Source: CABQCM01 sp965145485
GTDB lineage: Bacteria > Bacillota > Clostridia > Oscillospirales > Acutalibacteraceae
Assembly: GCA_965145485.1 (NCBI GenBank)
Contig: CBCTCU010000022.1
Location: 1-47,011, forward strand
Direction of reading: 5' to 3'
Length of the DNA: 47,011 bases
The notes below the pieces were generated by a model. That model saw only the letters and a list, made by a program, of their open reading frames with translations, did not search any database and was not told the DNA's origin. The translations under genes and the position numbers were made by a program. Position 1 is the stretch's first letter, and each line of letters opens with the position of its first letter. This document shows, piece by piece, positions 1 through 7,347 of the stretch.

Positions 1-299
1 ATCGCCCGGCATTAGCACGGTAGGGGCGAAATCCCCCTTTTGTGCGCTGATATGGGGGGTAGGCATGCTATAACACTCCCTTATGTTAGAATACCATTAT
101 TATATCCCCATGGGAGGAGGAAAGTCAATGCAATTGGTCCGCTGCCGTGTGGGAGAATGCTATCGCGCTGTTGGCAAATTAGGCCGTGGCACGGATTGCC
201 GGCCAACGGCGCTGTTATCCGATGGCTGGTTGCGGACAAGGGCGGGATTGGCGAAAATCAGGCAGGCCCACCGGCAATGGGCCCGCGCGCAACGCCGCG
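1..299. other. No recognisable gene
   Basis: I see no supportable gene here. A strong purine-rich ribosome-site-like run lies at 113-120 before an ATG at 128, but the roughly 80-residue reading frame that follows resembles nothing and runs into the next gene's leader. Two G/C-rich motifs, around 53-62 and 105-117, look faintly like halves of the CsoR-type boxes seen at 10,086-10,138, but they are too degenerate to call. Confidence 0.4.
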
Positions 300-328
300 T
301 TGACTTTGCGGATATTTCACCGTATAAT
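300..328 (+). promoter_or_regulatory. Sigma-A promoter of the HD-domain gene
   Basis: TTGACT at 300-305 and TATAAT at 323-328 are separated by 17 bases, a near-consensus vegetative promoter. The start codon lies 28 bases downstream of the -10 element. Confidence 0.8.
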
Positions 329-356
329 AAACACAGTACGACAAAAGGAGACAGGT

Positions 357-1016
357 ATGATCACATATGAGATGATGAAAAACAATCCGGATATCAGCAC
401 CTACATCACCAAAGCGGATGAAAGCCTGCGCGCCAAAGGGTACACCGAGCACAGTTTCGCGCATGTGACGCGAGTGGCGCATACGGCCGAATACATCCTT
501 CGCACCCTGGGATACAGCGAGCGGGATGCAGAGCTTGCCAAAATCGCCGGTCACCTTCATGATATCGGCAATTTGGTCAACCGGGACGACCATGCCCAAA
601 GCGGCGCCGTCATGGCCTTTCGCATCCTGGATAAGATGGGGGCCACCGCGGAGGAAATCGCTCAGATCGTTTCGGCCATCGGCAACCATGACGAGGGTAC
701 GGCCGAGCCAGTCAATCCCATTGCCGCGGCGCTGATTTTGGCGGATAAAACCGACGTTCGCCGCAGCCGGGTGCGCAACAAAGAGGCCATGCTGTTTGAC
801 ATTCATGACCGGGTGAATTTTTCGGTGGAGCATTCCCAGACAATCATCAGCGAAGACCATTCGGTGATCGAATTGAATTTGGGGATTGATCTGCAATATT
901 GTTCAGTGATGGACTACTTTGAAATCTTTTTAGAGCGTATGATCCTCTGCCGAAAAGCGGCGGAACGTTTGGGGATGCAGTTTCAATTGGTCATCAATGG
1001 CCAACGGCTGCTGTGA
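357..1016 (+). CDS. HD-domain phosphohydrolase-like protein
   Basis: The 219-residue protein carries an HD metal-binding fold. Visible parts are an early His (SFAHVTRV), the paired HD in GHLHDIG, a later NHDEG and an ILADKTD segment, together the expected order of metal-ligand His/Asp residues. HD proteins of this size usually hydrolyse phosphate esters or nucleotides; the substrate here cannot be read from sequence. The ATG at 357 is chosen because AAAGGAG lies 6-7 bases upstream and the promoter at 300-328 sits just before it; a longer in-frame version from 186 would start upstream of the promoter. The gene stands alone and is followed by a hairpin terminator near 1208. Confidence 0.8.
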   Translation: MITYEMMKNNPDISTYITKADESLRAKGYTEHSFAHVTRVAHTAEYILRTLGYSERDAELAKIAGHLHDIGNLVNRDDHAQSGAVMAFRILDKMGATAEEIAQIVSAIGNHDEGTAEPVNPIAAALILADKTDVRRSRVRNKEAMLFDIHDRVNFSVEHSQTIISEDHSVIELNLGIDLQYCSVMDYFEIFLERMILCRKAAERLGMQFQLVINGQRLL

Positions 1017-1599
1017 CCATCATCGGCGTGCCGGCGGCATGGTAATGCCGGCTGTTGGCTGGCGGCACCGGGCAAGACGGCTGCATTTTCATCTCCATGT
1101 CGGCCGCCAAGGATTCTGGCTGCGGCGCCGGATTGCCCAACGGCCAACCGGGGCGTTGCACGTTGGCTCGTGGCAGGCAGCGCGCCGTCTTTTCTATTTT
1201 ATGCATGAAACCTCCAGTCGCAGGGATCGCCCTGCCTCTGGAGGTTTTTGTTGTACGGCTATTTTGGCGGTCAAAGAGCGCCCTGCCGCCGGCGTTCCTT
1301 GCCGCCGGGCAGTCCTATCGTGCCCCGCGGTCGTCAGCCCGCTTTCACCCTGCGGCCCTGTGTGCACCCGTGCGGTCTCGCCGGCAAATCCGAGGAGCTT
1401 TTCAAAAAGGGAAACCGAGCGCCCAAGGGCGGACAAGACCGCCGGGGATCAGCCTCACAACAGGGGAAAGGCAGCGGCACGACCACTTGGTTCTGAAAAG
1501 CTTCTGGCCCCTGGTGTCGGGATGGTATTCTCGCCATGGCCGCCATCCAAAGGGCTGCCGGTATGGCAAATCCCGCCGCTGCGGCTGCGAGAGAAGTAT
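1017..1599. other. Non-coding gap between convergent genes
   Basis: This GC-rich stretch separates the convergent HD-domain and eno genes. It contains the terminator at 1208-1250. I found no protein or RNA gene. Reading frames that cross it in both directions have no ribosome site and no recognisable motif. Confidence 0.5.
1208..1250 (+). terminator. Rho-independent terminator after the HD-domain gene
   Basis: CCTCCAG at 1211-1217 pairs with CTGGAGG at 1238-1244. A nested GCAGGG/CCCTGC hairpin lies in the loop, and a T-run (1245-1249) follows on the plus strand. It lies about 190 bases past the stop codon. Confidence 0.75.
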
Positions 1600-2889
1600 T
1601 TATTTAAAATTTTCCTGAAAGCAGGCCCGCCCCGGCCAGCGGGAGGAACGGCCTAACTCTTGCTCAATGCGCAGCAGCCGGTTATACTTGGCAATCCGCT
1701 CGCCACGGCTGGGAGCGCCCGTCTTGATCTGCCCGGCATTGAGGGCGACGGCCAGGTCGGCGATGAAGGTGTCCTCCGTCTCGCCCGAACGATGGGAGAC
1801 CACGGCGGTGTATCCCGCCCGTTTGGCCATCCGAATCGCCTCGATGGTTTCGGTCAGGGTGCCAATCTGGTTGAGCTTGATGAGGATGGAGTTGCCGCAG
1901 CGCTGCGAAATCCCCTGTTGCAGCCGCTGGGTGTTGGTCACAAAAAAGTCGTCCCCAACCAGTTGAATCCGGCCGCCCAGCCGCTGGGTTATGGCCTGCC
2001 AGCCCTGCCAGTCCTCCTCGCCGAGGGGGTCCTCGATCGATCGAATGGGATAGCGGCTGCACAGCTCGTCCCAGTAGTCGATGAGCTCCTCGCTGGAGAA
2101 CTGCCTGCCCCGCTTGGGAAGACGGTATCCGTCGTCCGATTTCCATTCGCTTGAGGCAGCGTCCAGTGCGAGGACAAAGTCCTCTCCCGGGCGATAACCC
2201 GCCTGTTCGATGGCGCGCAGAAGGTAGCGCACCGCCTTTTCGTCGCTCTCGAGGTTGGGGGCATATCCTCCCTCGTCCCCCACAGCGGTTGACAGCCCCT
2301 CTTTTTTTAATATGGAGGCAAGGGTGTGGAATACCTCGGTACACCAGCGTAGCCCTTCGCGGTAGGTCGGGGCGCCGACCGGCATTATCATAAATTCCTG
2401 AATGTCGATGTTGTTGGCCGCATGCGCGCCCCCATTGAGCACGTTCATCATGGGTACCGGCAGGGTGTTGGCGCTCACGCCGCCGAGAAACAGATAGAGC
2501 GGAAGCCCCAGCGCGTGGGACGCCGCCCGGGCGCAGGCGAGGGATACTGCCAGAATGGCGTTGGCCCCCAGCGCGGATTTGTTGGGGGTTTTGTCCAAAT
2601 CCCGCATTGTCCCGTCGATTTCGGCTGTGCGGCAGGCGTCCATTCCCACAAGAGCGTCGCGCAGCACGGTGTTGATGTTCTTCACCGCGCGGGTTACCCC
2701 CTTGCCGCCGTAACGCTGGCTGTCGCCGTCGCGCAGCTCGACCGCCTCAAATTGTCCGGTCGAGGCGCCGCTGGGTACGGCCGCCCGGCCGCGGGCGCCG
2801 TTGGCGAGCACCACCACCGCCTCGACGGTGGGATTGCCCCTCGAGTCCAGTATTTCACGGCCAAGGATCTGTTGTATGGTTTGGTTCAT
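1600..2889 (-). CDS. eno: Enolase
   Basis: This 429-residue enolase has the family's normal length. It converts 2-phosphoglycerate to phosphoenolpyruvate in cytoplasmic glycolysis. Diagnostic motifs are all present: the N-terminal REILDSRGNPTVE, the substrate loop SGASTG, the catalytic Glu in GDEGGYAPN, Mg ligands in LALDAAS, SIEDPLGEEDW and VGDDFFVTN, the catalytic Lys in LIKLNQIGT, and SHRSGET near the C terminus. The ATG start has GGAGGGG eight bases upstream. VGDDFF replaces the commoner VGDDLF, a mild change. It is not next to other glycolytic genes, and the adjacent regulator at 2953 is read in the same direction 60 bases upstream, so cotranscription is possible. Confidence 0.97.
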   Translation of the reverse strand: MNQTIQQILGREILDSRGNPTVEAVVVLANGARGRAAVPSGASTGQFEAVELRDGDSQRYGGKGVTRAVKNINTVLRDALVGMDACRTAEIDGTMRDLDKTPNKSALGANAILAVSLACARAASHALGLPLYLFLGGVSANTLPVPMMNVLNGGAHAANNIDIQEFMIMPVGAPTYREGLRWCTEVFHTLASILKKEGLSTAVGDEGGYAPNLESDEKAVRYLLRAIEQAGYRPGEDFVLALDAASSEWKSDDGYRLPKRGRQFSSEELIDYWDELCSRYPIRSIEDPLGEEDWQGWQAITQRLGGRIQLVGDDFFVTNTQRLQQGISQRCGNSILIKLNQIGTLTETIEAIRMAKRAGYTAVVSHRSGETEDTFIADLAVALNAGQIKTGAPSRGERIAKYNRLLRIEQELGRSSRWPGRACFQENFK

Positions 2890-2952
2890 GGTTTAACCCC
2901 TCCGGTTTGTTTTTACTATTGTGTTCCATCCCGGGGGAAATAAACCCGTCCT

Positions 2953-3672
2953 TTATGACAAATCCGTCGAATGTACCGAATCTCTTGCTTTGAAAAAAGA
3001 CGGGCATAGCTCAAACAGGCTGCGGTCGTAACGGATGATCCCCTCTCTGCGAAGCTGGCTCAGCGTGGCGGAAAGGCCGCTTCGCTCGACGCACAGGTAG
3101 TCGGCTAGCTCCTGCTGGCTGAAAGGGATTTGAAACGCACCGCCCCCCTGGCGCGCCGATTCATCGGATAAATAGGACAACACTTTTTGCCGCGTCGTCC
3201 GCTTGCTCAGATGCCCCATTTTCCGGTTTAGAAACAGATTTTTGGTGGCCAGTACCCCCAGCATGTTTTCAATCAGCTTTTGGTGTTGGCCGCAGGCGCT
3301 CGAGCAGGGGGCGGCGATACGGCTCGCGTCGAGGAACATCACCTCGCTGGCCCGGGCCGCCCTGACCGAGACGGGCAATATCTTTTCCCCCGTCTTGGCC
3401 GGCGCGCAGGCGTAGGCCTCAGCAAAGAGTTCACCCGGATGCAGCTGTGCCACGATGCTTCGCTCGCCCGTGTATTCCTCCCGCAGCACCTGAAGCCGGC
3501 CCGATAGCACGACGCCGAAATGGGTTGCCTTGCTGCCGGCCAGCAGCACCATGCTGTCTTTGGAAAAGGACTGTGTCCTTGCCCCAAGGCATTGCAGCAT
3601 TCCGGCCAGGTCGTGCCCATCGATTCCCTGAAACAGAGCGGTGTGTTTGAATGCGTCGGGTAAATTTTCCAT
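2953..3672 (-). CDS. Crp/Fnr-family transcriptional regulator
   Basis: The 239-residue protein has an N-terminal cyclic-nucleotide-binding-like beta barrel (about residues 15-120), a long dimer helix and a C-terminal winged helix in which SQQELADYLCVERSGLSATLSQLRREGII is the recognition helix-turn-helix. The ATG at 3672 is preferred because GCGAGG lies just upstream; an in-frame ATG at 3702 would fall inside the palindrome at 3689-3704. It is divergent from a 4Fe-4S protein gene and shares its control region. In Clostridia, such regulators often control redox or nitrosative-stress genes (HcpR-like); I cannot tell the ligand. Cys residues are present but no clear N-terminal FNR-type four-Cys cluster is seen. 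Confidence 0.85.
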   Translation of the reverse strand: MENLPDAFKHTALFQGIDGHDLAGMLQCLGARTQSFSKDSMVLLAGSKATHFGVVLSGRLQVLREEYTGERSIVAQLHPGELFAEAYACAPAKTGEKILPVSVRAARASEVMFLDASRIAAPCSSACGQHQKLIENMLGVLATKNLFLNRKMGHLSKRTTRQKVLSYLSDESARQGGGAFQIPFSQQELADYLCVERSGLSATLSQLRREGIIRYDRSLFELCPSFFKARDSVHSTDLS

Positions 3673-3688
3673 TGTTTTCGCCTCGCTT

Positions 3689-3704
3689 TGTTGAAAAATC
3701 AACA
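3689..3704. promoter_or_regulatory. Crp/Fnr-type operator palindrome
   Basis: TGTTGA-AAAA-TCAACA is a perfect palindrome with 6-base arms and a 4-base spacer, the layout of Crp/Fnr boxes (compare the FNR half-site TTGAT). It lies 16-32 bases upstream of the regulator's start codon, downstream of that gene's probable promoter. It also abuts the -35 of the divergent ferredoxin promoter. Autoregulation and control of the neighbour are the simplest inference. Confidence 0.7.
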
Positions 3705-3731
3705 GACAATTTTTTTAAAGTATACTATAGT
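3703..3731 (+). promoter_or_regulatory. Possible promoter of the 4Fe-4S protein gene
   Basis: CAGACA (3703-3708) and TATAGT (3726-3731) are 17 bases apart. The -35 overlaps the end of the Crp/Fnr-type palindrome, so the bound protein could act directly on this promoter. Confidence 0.45.
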
Positions 3732-3748
3732 ATGGGCAGCATCGGCAA
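3719..3748 (-). promoter_or_regulatory. Possible promoter of the Crp/Fnr gene
   Basis: On the minus strand TTGCCG (3748-3743) and TATACT (3724-3719) are 18 bases apart. The palindrome at 3689-3704 lies just downstream, a position suited to repression. Confidence 0.45.
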
Positions 3749-3868
3749 GGAGAATTTCCGCGATGGGGTCACATTGTATATGTCTGGTCAATCCATTTGC
3801 CCCATCTGGCACGGTCGTCCCTTGCTGGGCGGCAAAAGCTTGTAACAAAACCGAAAGGATGCTGCGAT

Positions 3869-4570
3869 ATGAAACGTCAAATCGTCAAAATTGATGAGGA
3901 AAAGTGCAACGGCTGCGGCCTGTGCGCGGCCGCCTGCCACGAAGGTGCGATCGGTATGGTCGACGGGAAGGCGCGGCTTTTAAGGGAGGATTATTGCGAT
4001 GGCCTGGGCGATTGCCTGCCGGCCTGTCCGGTGGGGGCGATTTCCTTTGACCAGCGGGAGGCGCCGGCTTACGACGCCGAGGCGGTCAAAGCGGCGCAAG
4101 CGGGCCAAACGCAGCCTCTGCCCTGCGGGTGCCCCGGCACCCAGTCCAAACGCATTGACCGGCGCGCGGCCGAGGTACAATCCTCTCCGGTCAACGTTGC
4201 CGAAAGCCAGCTGACGCAGTGGCCGGTGCAAATCAAGCTGGTTCCCATCCAGGCCCCTTACTTTGATGGGGCCGACCTGCTCATCGCGGCCGACTGTACC
4301 GCATATGCCTATGGGGATTTTCACGCCCGGTTTATCCGGGGGCGGGTTACTTTGATCGGCTGCCCCAAACTTGACGAAGGGGATTATACCGAAAAGCTGA
4401 CCGAAATTTTGCGGCGCAATCACATCCGCAGCGTCAAAATTGTCCGCATGGAGGTTCCCTGCTGCGCAGGACTGGAAAACGCGGTCAAGCGCGCTTTGCA
4501 AAACAGCGGCAAGATGATCCCGTGGCAGGTGGTGGTCATCTCGACTGACGGACGTATTGTGTCGCAATAG
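3869..4570 (+). CDS. 4Fe-4S ferredoxin-type iron-sulfur protein
   Basis: The 233-residue protein has an N-terminal double-cluster ferredoxin domain. The first motif is classical (Cys13, 16, 19, 23, followed by HEGAI). The second (CDGLGDCLPACPVGAI) has unusual spacing. After a PCGCPGT segment comes a domain with ADCTAYAYGDFH, IGCPKLD and a conserved CCAGL near the C terminus, which may bind a further cluster. This architecture is a recognised ferredoxin-like family in Clostridia, often beside Crp/Fnr regulators; an electron-transfer role is likely, the partner unknown. The ATG at 3869 has GAAAGGA upstream. The divergent regulator and shared operator argue for joint control. Confidence 0.85.
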   Translation: MKRQIVKIDEEKCNGCGLCAAACHEGAIGMVDGKARLLREDYCDGLGDCLPACPVGAISFDQREAPAYDAEAVKAAQAGQTQPLPCGCPGTQSKRIDRRAAEVQSSPVNVAESQLTQWPVQIKLVPIQAPYFDGADLLIAADCTAYAYGDFHARFIRGRVTLIGCPKLDEGDYTEKLTEILRRNHIRSVKIVRMEVPCCAGLENAVKRALQNSGKMIPWQVVVISTDGRIVSQ

Positions 4571-4660
4571 GCTGGGGGATGGAAATCATTCGGCATCGCT
4601 TTGCCGTCTTCCATACTCTTCAAGCCGCTTTGTGTCTGTCCAAACCACCTTTTCTTGCTC

Positions 4661-4697
4661 AAAGGCCAGCCTCTTAAACAGAGGCTGGCCTTTTTAA
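4661..4697. terminator. Bidirectional terminator
   Basis: AAAGGCCAGCCTC pairs with GAGGCTGGCCTTT around a 7-base loop, with T-runs on both strands. It separates the convergent ferredoxin and glycosyltransferase genes and can serve both. Confidence 0.9.
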
Positions 4698-4705
4698 TCG
4701 CAGCG

Positions 4706-6136
4706 CTATACGAACTCGTAATTCACAAACTCCCTGCGCTCACACAGCGGTACAAATCTATCCGAAAGGCATAGACGGCCGGTTAGAATATCCGTCAAAA
4801 CCTGAAAGATTTTTTCACTTTCAATGGTGGCGTAATCGACGGGGAAGAGGGAGTAATTCCTCGAAATGGGCATAAAAAATTTTTCGATATAGCGAAATAC
4901 CAAATAGGTCGTCACAAAAATTGTAATGCTGGGCACATTCAGTAAGGCGGCGGCGTGTCCAAAGCAGCTGTCAACCCCGACCATCGCGTCAAGCTCGGTC
5001 ATGGCAGGCAAAATATGGTTGAAATGCAGTCCGCTGATGTCCGCGTCATATAGCTCAGCGTGTTGTTCCGCCGGCTCCAAGTTGACGACCGCGATGCCGT
5101 AGGCTCTGCAACGGCGCACAAAGTCGCGGGCCAGTTCGACAGGCAGCTCCTTGCATTTTTGGCCGTCCACATTTGTTCCGGAGCAGCGTTGGAATCCGAT
5201 CACATACCGGTACCTGCGTTTGAGGGAAGATAAGCGATGGGAGGTGGGGAGGACATAGTTTTGCCGGAAGTAGCGGAAAATTTCCTGCGGGGCCGCGTCG
5301 ATCGGATATTGATCGCTGAGGTATTCAAAATACGAACGGTCCAATCCCTCGGGAATCCCGATGATATGCATATCTCGCAGCCTGTCGAGAAACATATTTT
5401 TGTTAGCCTGAGAAAAAAACATGACGCCGGTCAAACCGTTGGCCAAGGCACTGTGGGTGAAAAAGCGAACGGCGTCCGCCGCGTTTTTGGAGTCGTGATA
5501 CGATATGATTTTTCGGTCTATGCGGTTGTGATGCTGTAAATAGTAGAGGTATGGAACATGGATGAGGCTGTCTCCGATCCCGCCGCCGATCAGGTATTTT
5601 TCACTTTGAGCATTTTGCTTAGCCGGTTGATCCCGGTCGGAAAAGCATGCGTAAAAAAAGGGATGAAATCGTTTGACGCCAACAAAATAAAACATCCTGC
5701 GCAAGATGGAAAAGACGACCTCGGAAACAGACCATCTCTTTAGCATTTCGGGCGCTGAGATATCCACAAGCACGCACCGGTAGAGCCGGCGGTCGGGGAT
5801 GGCTTCTTCCGGTTGCGCGTGGCGTTGCAGCTTATCACGCACCGTTTCTCTGGTATCATCGGGGCAAAGCTGCATTACCCTTACTGACAGGGAGCGGAAT
5901 TTTTTAAAGCTGTCGCGCTGGTGCAGCTCGATGATGCAGCTTCGATCGCGAAAGCAGGGAAGCCGGTGAAAAAAGACCTGGTAGGTTTCATCGAGCACCA
6001 GCAAAACAAAATCCTGCCGGATTTCATCCAGCTGGCCTTTTGCCTCCAACATGCGGCGGCTCAAGTTTTCCTGGTTGGATTGTTCGATTTGTTGCTTGAT
6101 ATCCGATTCGTAAATAAATTTGCTGCTAATGTCCAC
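4706..6136 (-). CDS. GT9-like (heptosyltransferase-type) glycosyltransferase
   Basis: The 476-residue protein has an uncharacterised N-terminal part (about residues 1-190). The C-terminal half has hallmarks of the GT-B fold GT9 family: IGGGIGDSLIHVP near residue 195, and ELDAMVGVDSCFGHAAALLNVPSITIF toward the end, the donor-binding region in which a Gly-rich turn is followed by a His. GT9 enzymes transfer sugars such as heptose onto surface glycans; in a Gram-positive host the substrate is unclear. The start appears to be GTG at 6136, with AAAGGA nine bases upstream. The gene stands alone between terminators, and a -10-like TATAAT lies at 6166-6161. Confidence 0.65.
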   Translation of the reverse strand: MDISSKFIYESDIKQQIEQSNQENLSRRMLEAKGQLDEIRQDFVLLVLDETYQVFFHRLPCFRDRSCIIELHQRDSFKKFRSLSVRVMQLCPDDTRETVRDKLQRHAQPEEAIPDRRLYRCVLVDISAPEMLKRWSVSEVVFSILRRMFYFVGVKRFHPFFYACFSDRDQPAKQNAQSEKYLIGGGIGDSLIHVPYLYYLQHHNRIDRKIISYHDSKNAADAVRFFTHSALANGLTGVMFFSQANKNMFLDRLRDMHIIGIPEGLDRSYFEYLSDQYPIDAAPQEIFRYFRQNYVLPTSHRLSSLKRRYRYVIGFQRCSGTNVDGQKCKELPVELARDFVRRCRAYGIAVVNLEPAEQHAELYDADISGLHFNHILPAMTELDAMVGVDSCFGHAAALLNVPSITIFVTTYLVFRYIEKFFMPISRNYSLFPVDYATIESEKIFQVLTDILTGRLCLSDRFVPLCERREFVNYEFV

Positions 6137-6504
6137 CCATTCTCATCCTTTCTTTCCCTTATTATAGGAAGGACCCGATGAATGCAAAAGACGCCGGCAT
6201 GCCGGTGGACTGGCGCAATAAGGTATGTTTTCAGCGGCGCCAGTGGCCGGCCCGTATATGAGAGCGTTTCACGATAGCGCATACCGTCTTGACGATATTA
6301 TAAAAGGGTGATATACTAAAATTAGTCATAGCTAACTTGACGCGGGAATGGGTTTGCGTTTGCTTTTTGGAGCGGCGGATGGTGAATGCGTATCTTCCCA
6401 GACTTCCGTTACGCAGCAAGGGGCGAGGATGCAAACCGGGGGGAATGGATATGCACGATCGGCAGATGGCAGATCGGCATTGTCTGAGAAAGGAGAATTG
6501 GAAG
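6137..6504. other. Divergent control region
   Basis: This gap separates the divergent glycosyltransferase and heavy-metal-binding protein genes. It holds a minus-strand -10-like element at 6161-6166 and the plus-strand promoter at 6289-6317. The roughly 170 bases between that promoter and the small gene form a long leader in which I see no known riboswitch. Confidence 0.45.
6289..6317 (+). promoter_or_regulatory. Sigma-A promoter of the small HMA-domain gene
   Basis: TTGACG (6289-6294) and TATACT (6312-6317) are 17 bases apart. Directly downstream, TTAG at 6322-6325 and CTAA at 6332-6335 form a short inverted repeat, a pattern like DtxR/MntR-type metal-repressor sites. That operator reading is weak, the promoter is strong. 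Confidence 0.75.
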
Positions 6505-6753
6505 ATGATAAAGTATACGGTGGCGATTGAGGGGATGCAGTGCGGCATGTGCGAGGCGCATATCAACGACGCGGTACGAAAGGCCTTTCGGGTCAAAAAG
6601 GTGACTTCCTCCCATGCCAAAAATCAGACCGTGATTGTATCGCGCGAACCCATCGACGAGCAGAAGCTCAAGACGGTGATTGGCGCAACGGGCTATTCGG
6701 TGATCTCCGTTTCCGGCGAGCCGTACGAAAAAAAGGGGCTGTTTTCACGCTGA
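6505..6753 (+). CDS. Small heavy-metal-associated (HMA) domain protein
   Basis: The 82-residue protein is a single ferredoxin-like HMA domain with the metal-binding motif GMQCGMCEAHI (two Cys, spacing CxxC) near the N terminus. It lacks the rest of a P-type ATPase, so it resembles a free copper chaperone or metal sensor. AAAGGAG lies about 9 bases before the ATG. It has its own promoter and terminator and is convergent with copA, some 380 bases away. A second HMA protein can be made from the 3' end of copA, so this one may serve another metal or partner. Confidence 0.85.
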   Translation: MIKYTVAIEGMQCGMCEAHINDAVRKAFRVKKVTSSHAKNQTVIVSREPIDEQKLKTVIGATGYSVISVSGEPYEKKGLFSR

Positions 6754-7131
6754 AAGTTTGACGCTCCGGCGGGGCGTCCGCCCCCGAAGATGGTTCCCAC
6801 GAAAAAGAAAGCAGTCCCGGTAGCCGGCGGAGTGCCCCGCATAACCAAGGAAAGCCAGCGCTTTAACGGCGCTGGCTTTTCCTGTTCTTTTATCGGGCCT
6901 CTGCGTGCCATTTGGTTTACCGATAGCCATGATCTTGCTTTCGATTGCCGGCCACCACAGGGGCTGGGGCGCACAAACCGCACCCTCAAAGCATATGGAA
7001 TGCGTGTCCTATCGTTGCAGGCTGAGTCCGTTGCGTAACCGAACGGCCCCGATCATGGATACCCACGGTATCTGCCATACGCGTGGATTTCCGGCCGGCA
7101 TGCTCCCGCCGCCGATTCCGCGGCGAGCGCC
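6754..7131. other. Gap between convergent HMA and copA genes
   Basis: It contains the terminator at 6851-6880. I see no gene in the remainder. Confidence 0.5.
6851..6880 (+). terminator. Rho-independent terminator
   Basis: AAAGCCAGCGC (6851-6861) pairs with GCGCTGGCTTT (6869-6879) and is followed by further T residues. It ends the small HMA-domain gene. Confidence 0.8.
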
Positions 7132-7347
7132 CTATGCCTTCACACAGCTGGTCGGGGTATAGCCCGCCTGGGTAACCGCGTCCATCAAAACCGAATCCTC
7201 CACCTCTTTGGAGAGGGTCACGGTTGCCTGTTTGCTTTCCAAATCCACGGCCGCTTCACTCACGCCTTCCACAGCGGCGAGCGCCTTTTGCACGTGCATC
7301 TGGCAGTGCGCGCACATCATCCCGTCTATTGTCAGTATTTTTTTCAT
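7132..7347 (-). CDS. CopZ-like copper chaperone from an internal start within copA
   Basis: Within the copA frame an ATG at 7347 opens a complete 71-residue HMA chaperone (ILTIDGMMCAHCQMHV at its N terminus). It has its own well-placed ribosome site, GAAAGGA, with a nine-base spacer. A 9-base-arm hairpin (GCTCCGGCA at 7386-7394, TGCCGGAGC at 7399-7407) lies just upstream. The same region could therefore yield a free chaperone as well as a fused domain. This is inferred from the signals; the internal initiation is not proven. Confidence 0.55.
   Translation of the reverse strand: MKKILTIDGMMCAHCQMHVQKALAAVEGVSEAAVDLESKQATVTLSKEVEDSVLMDAVTQAGYTPTSCVKA

Noticed and set aside
128..370. Open frame with a strong upstream GGAGGAGG
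   Set aside because: The product resembles no protein, is rich in Arg/Ala typical of random GC-rich frames, and runs across the consensus promoter and start of the HD-domain gene.
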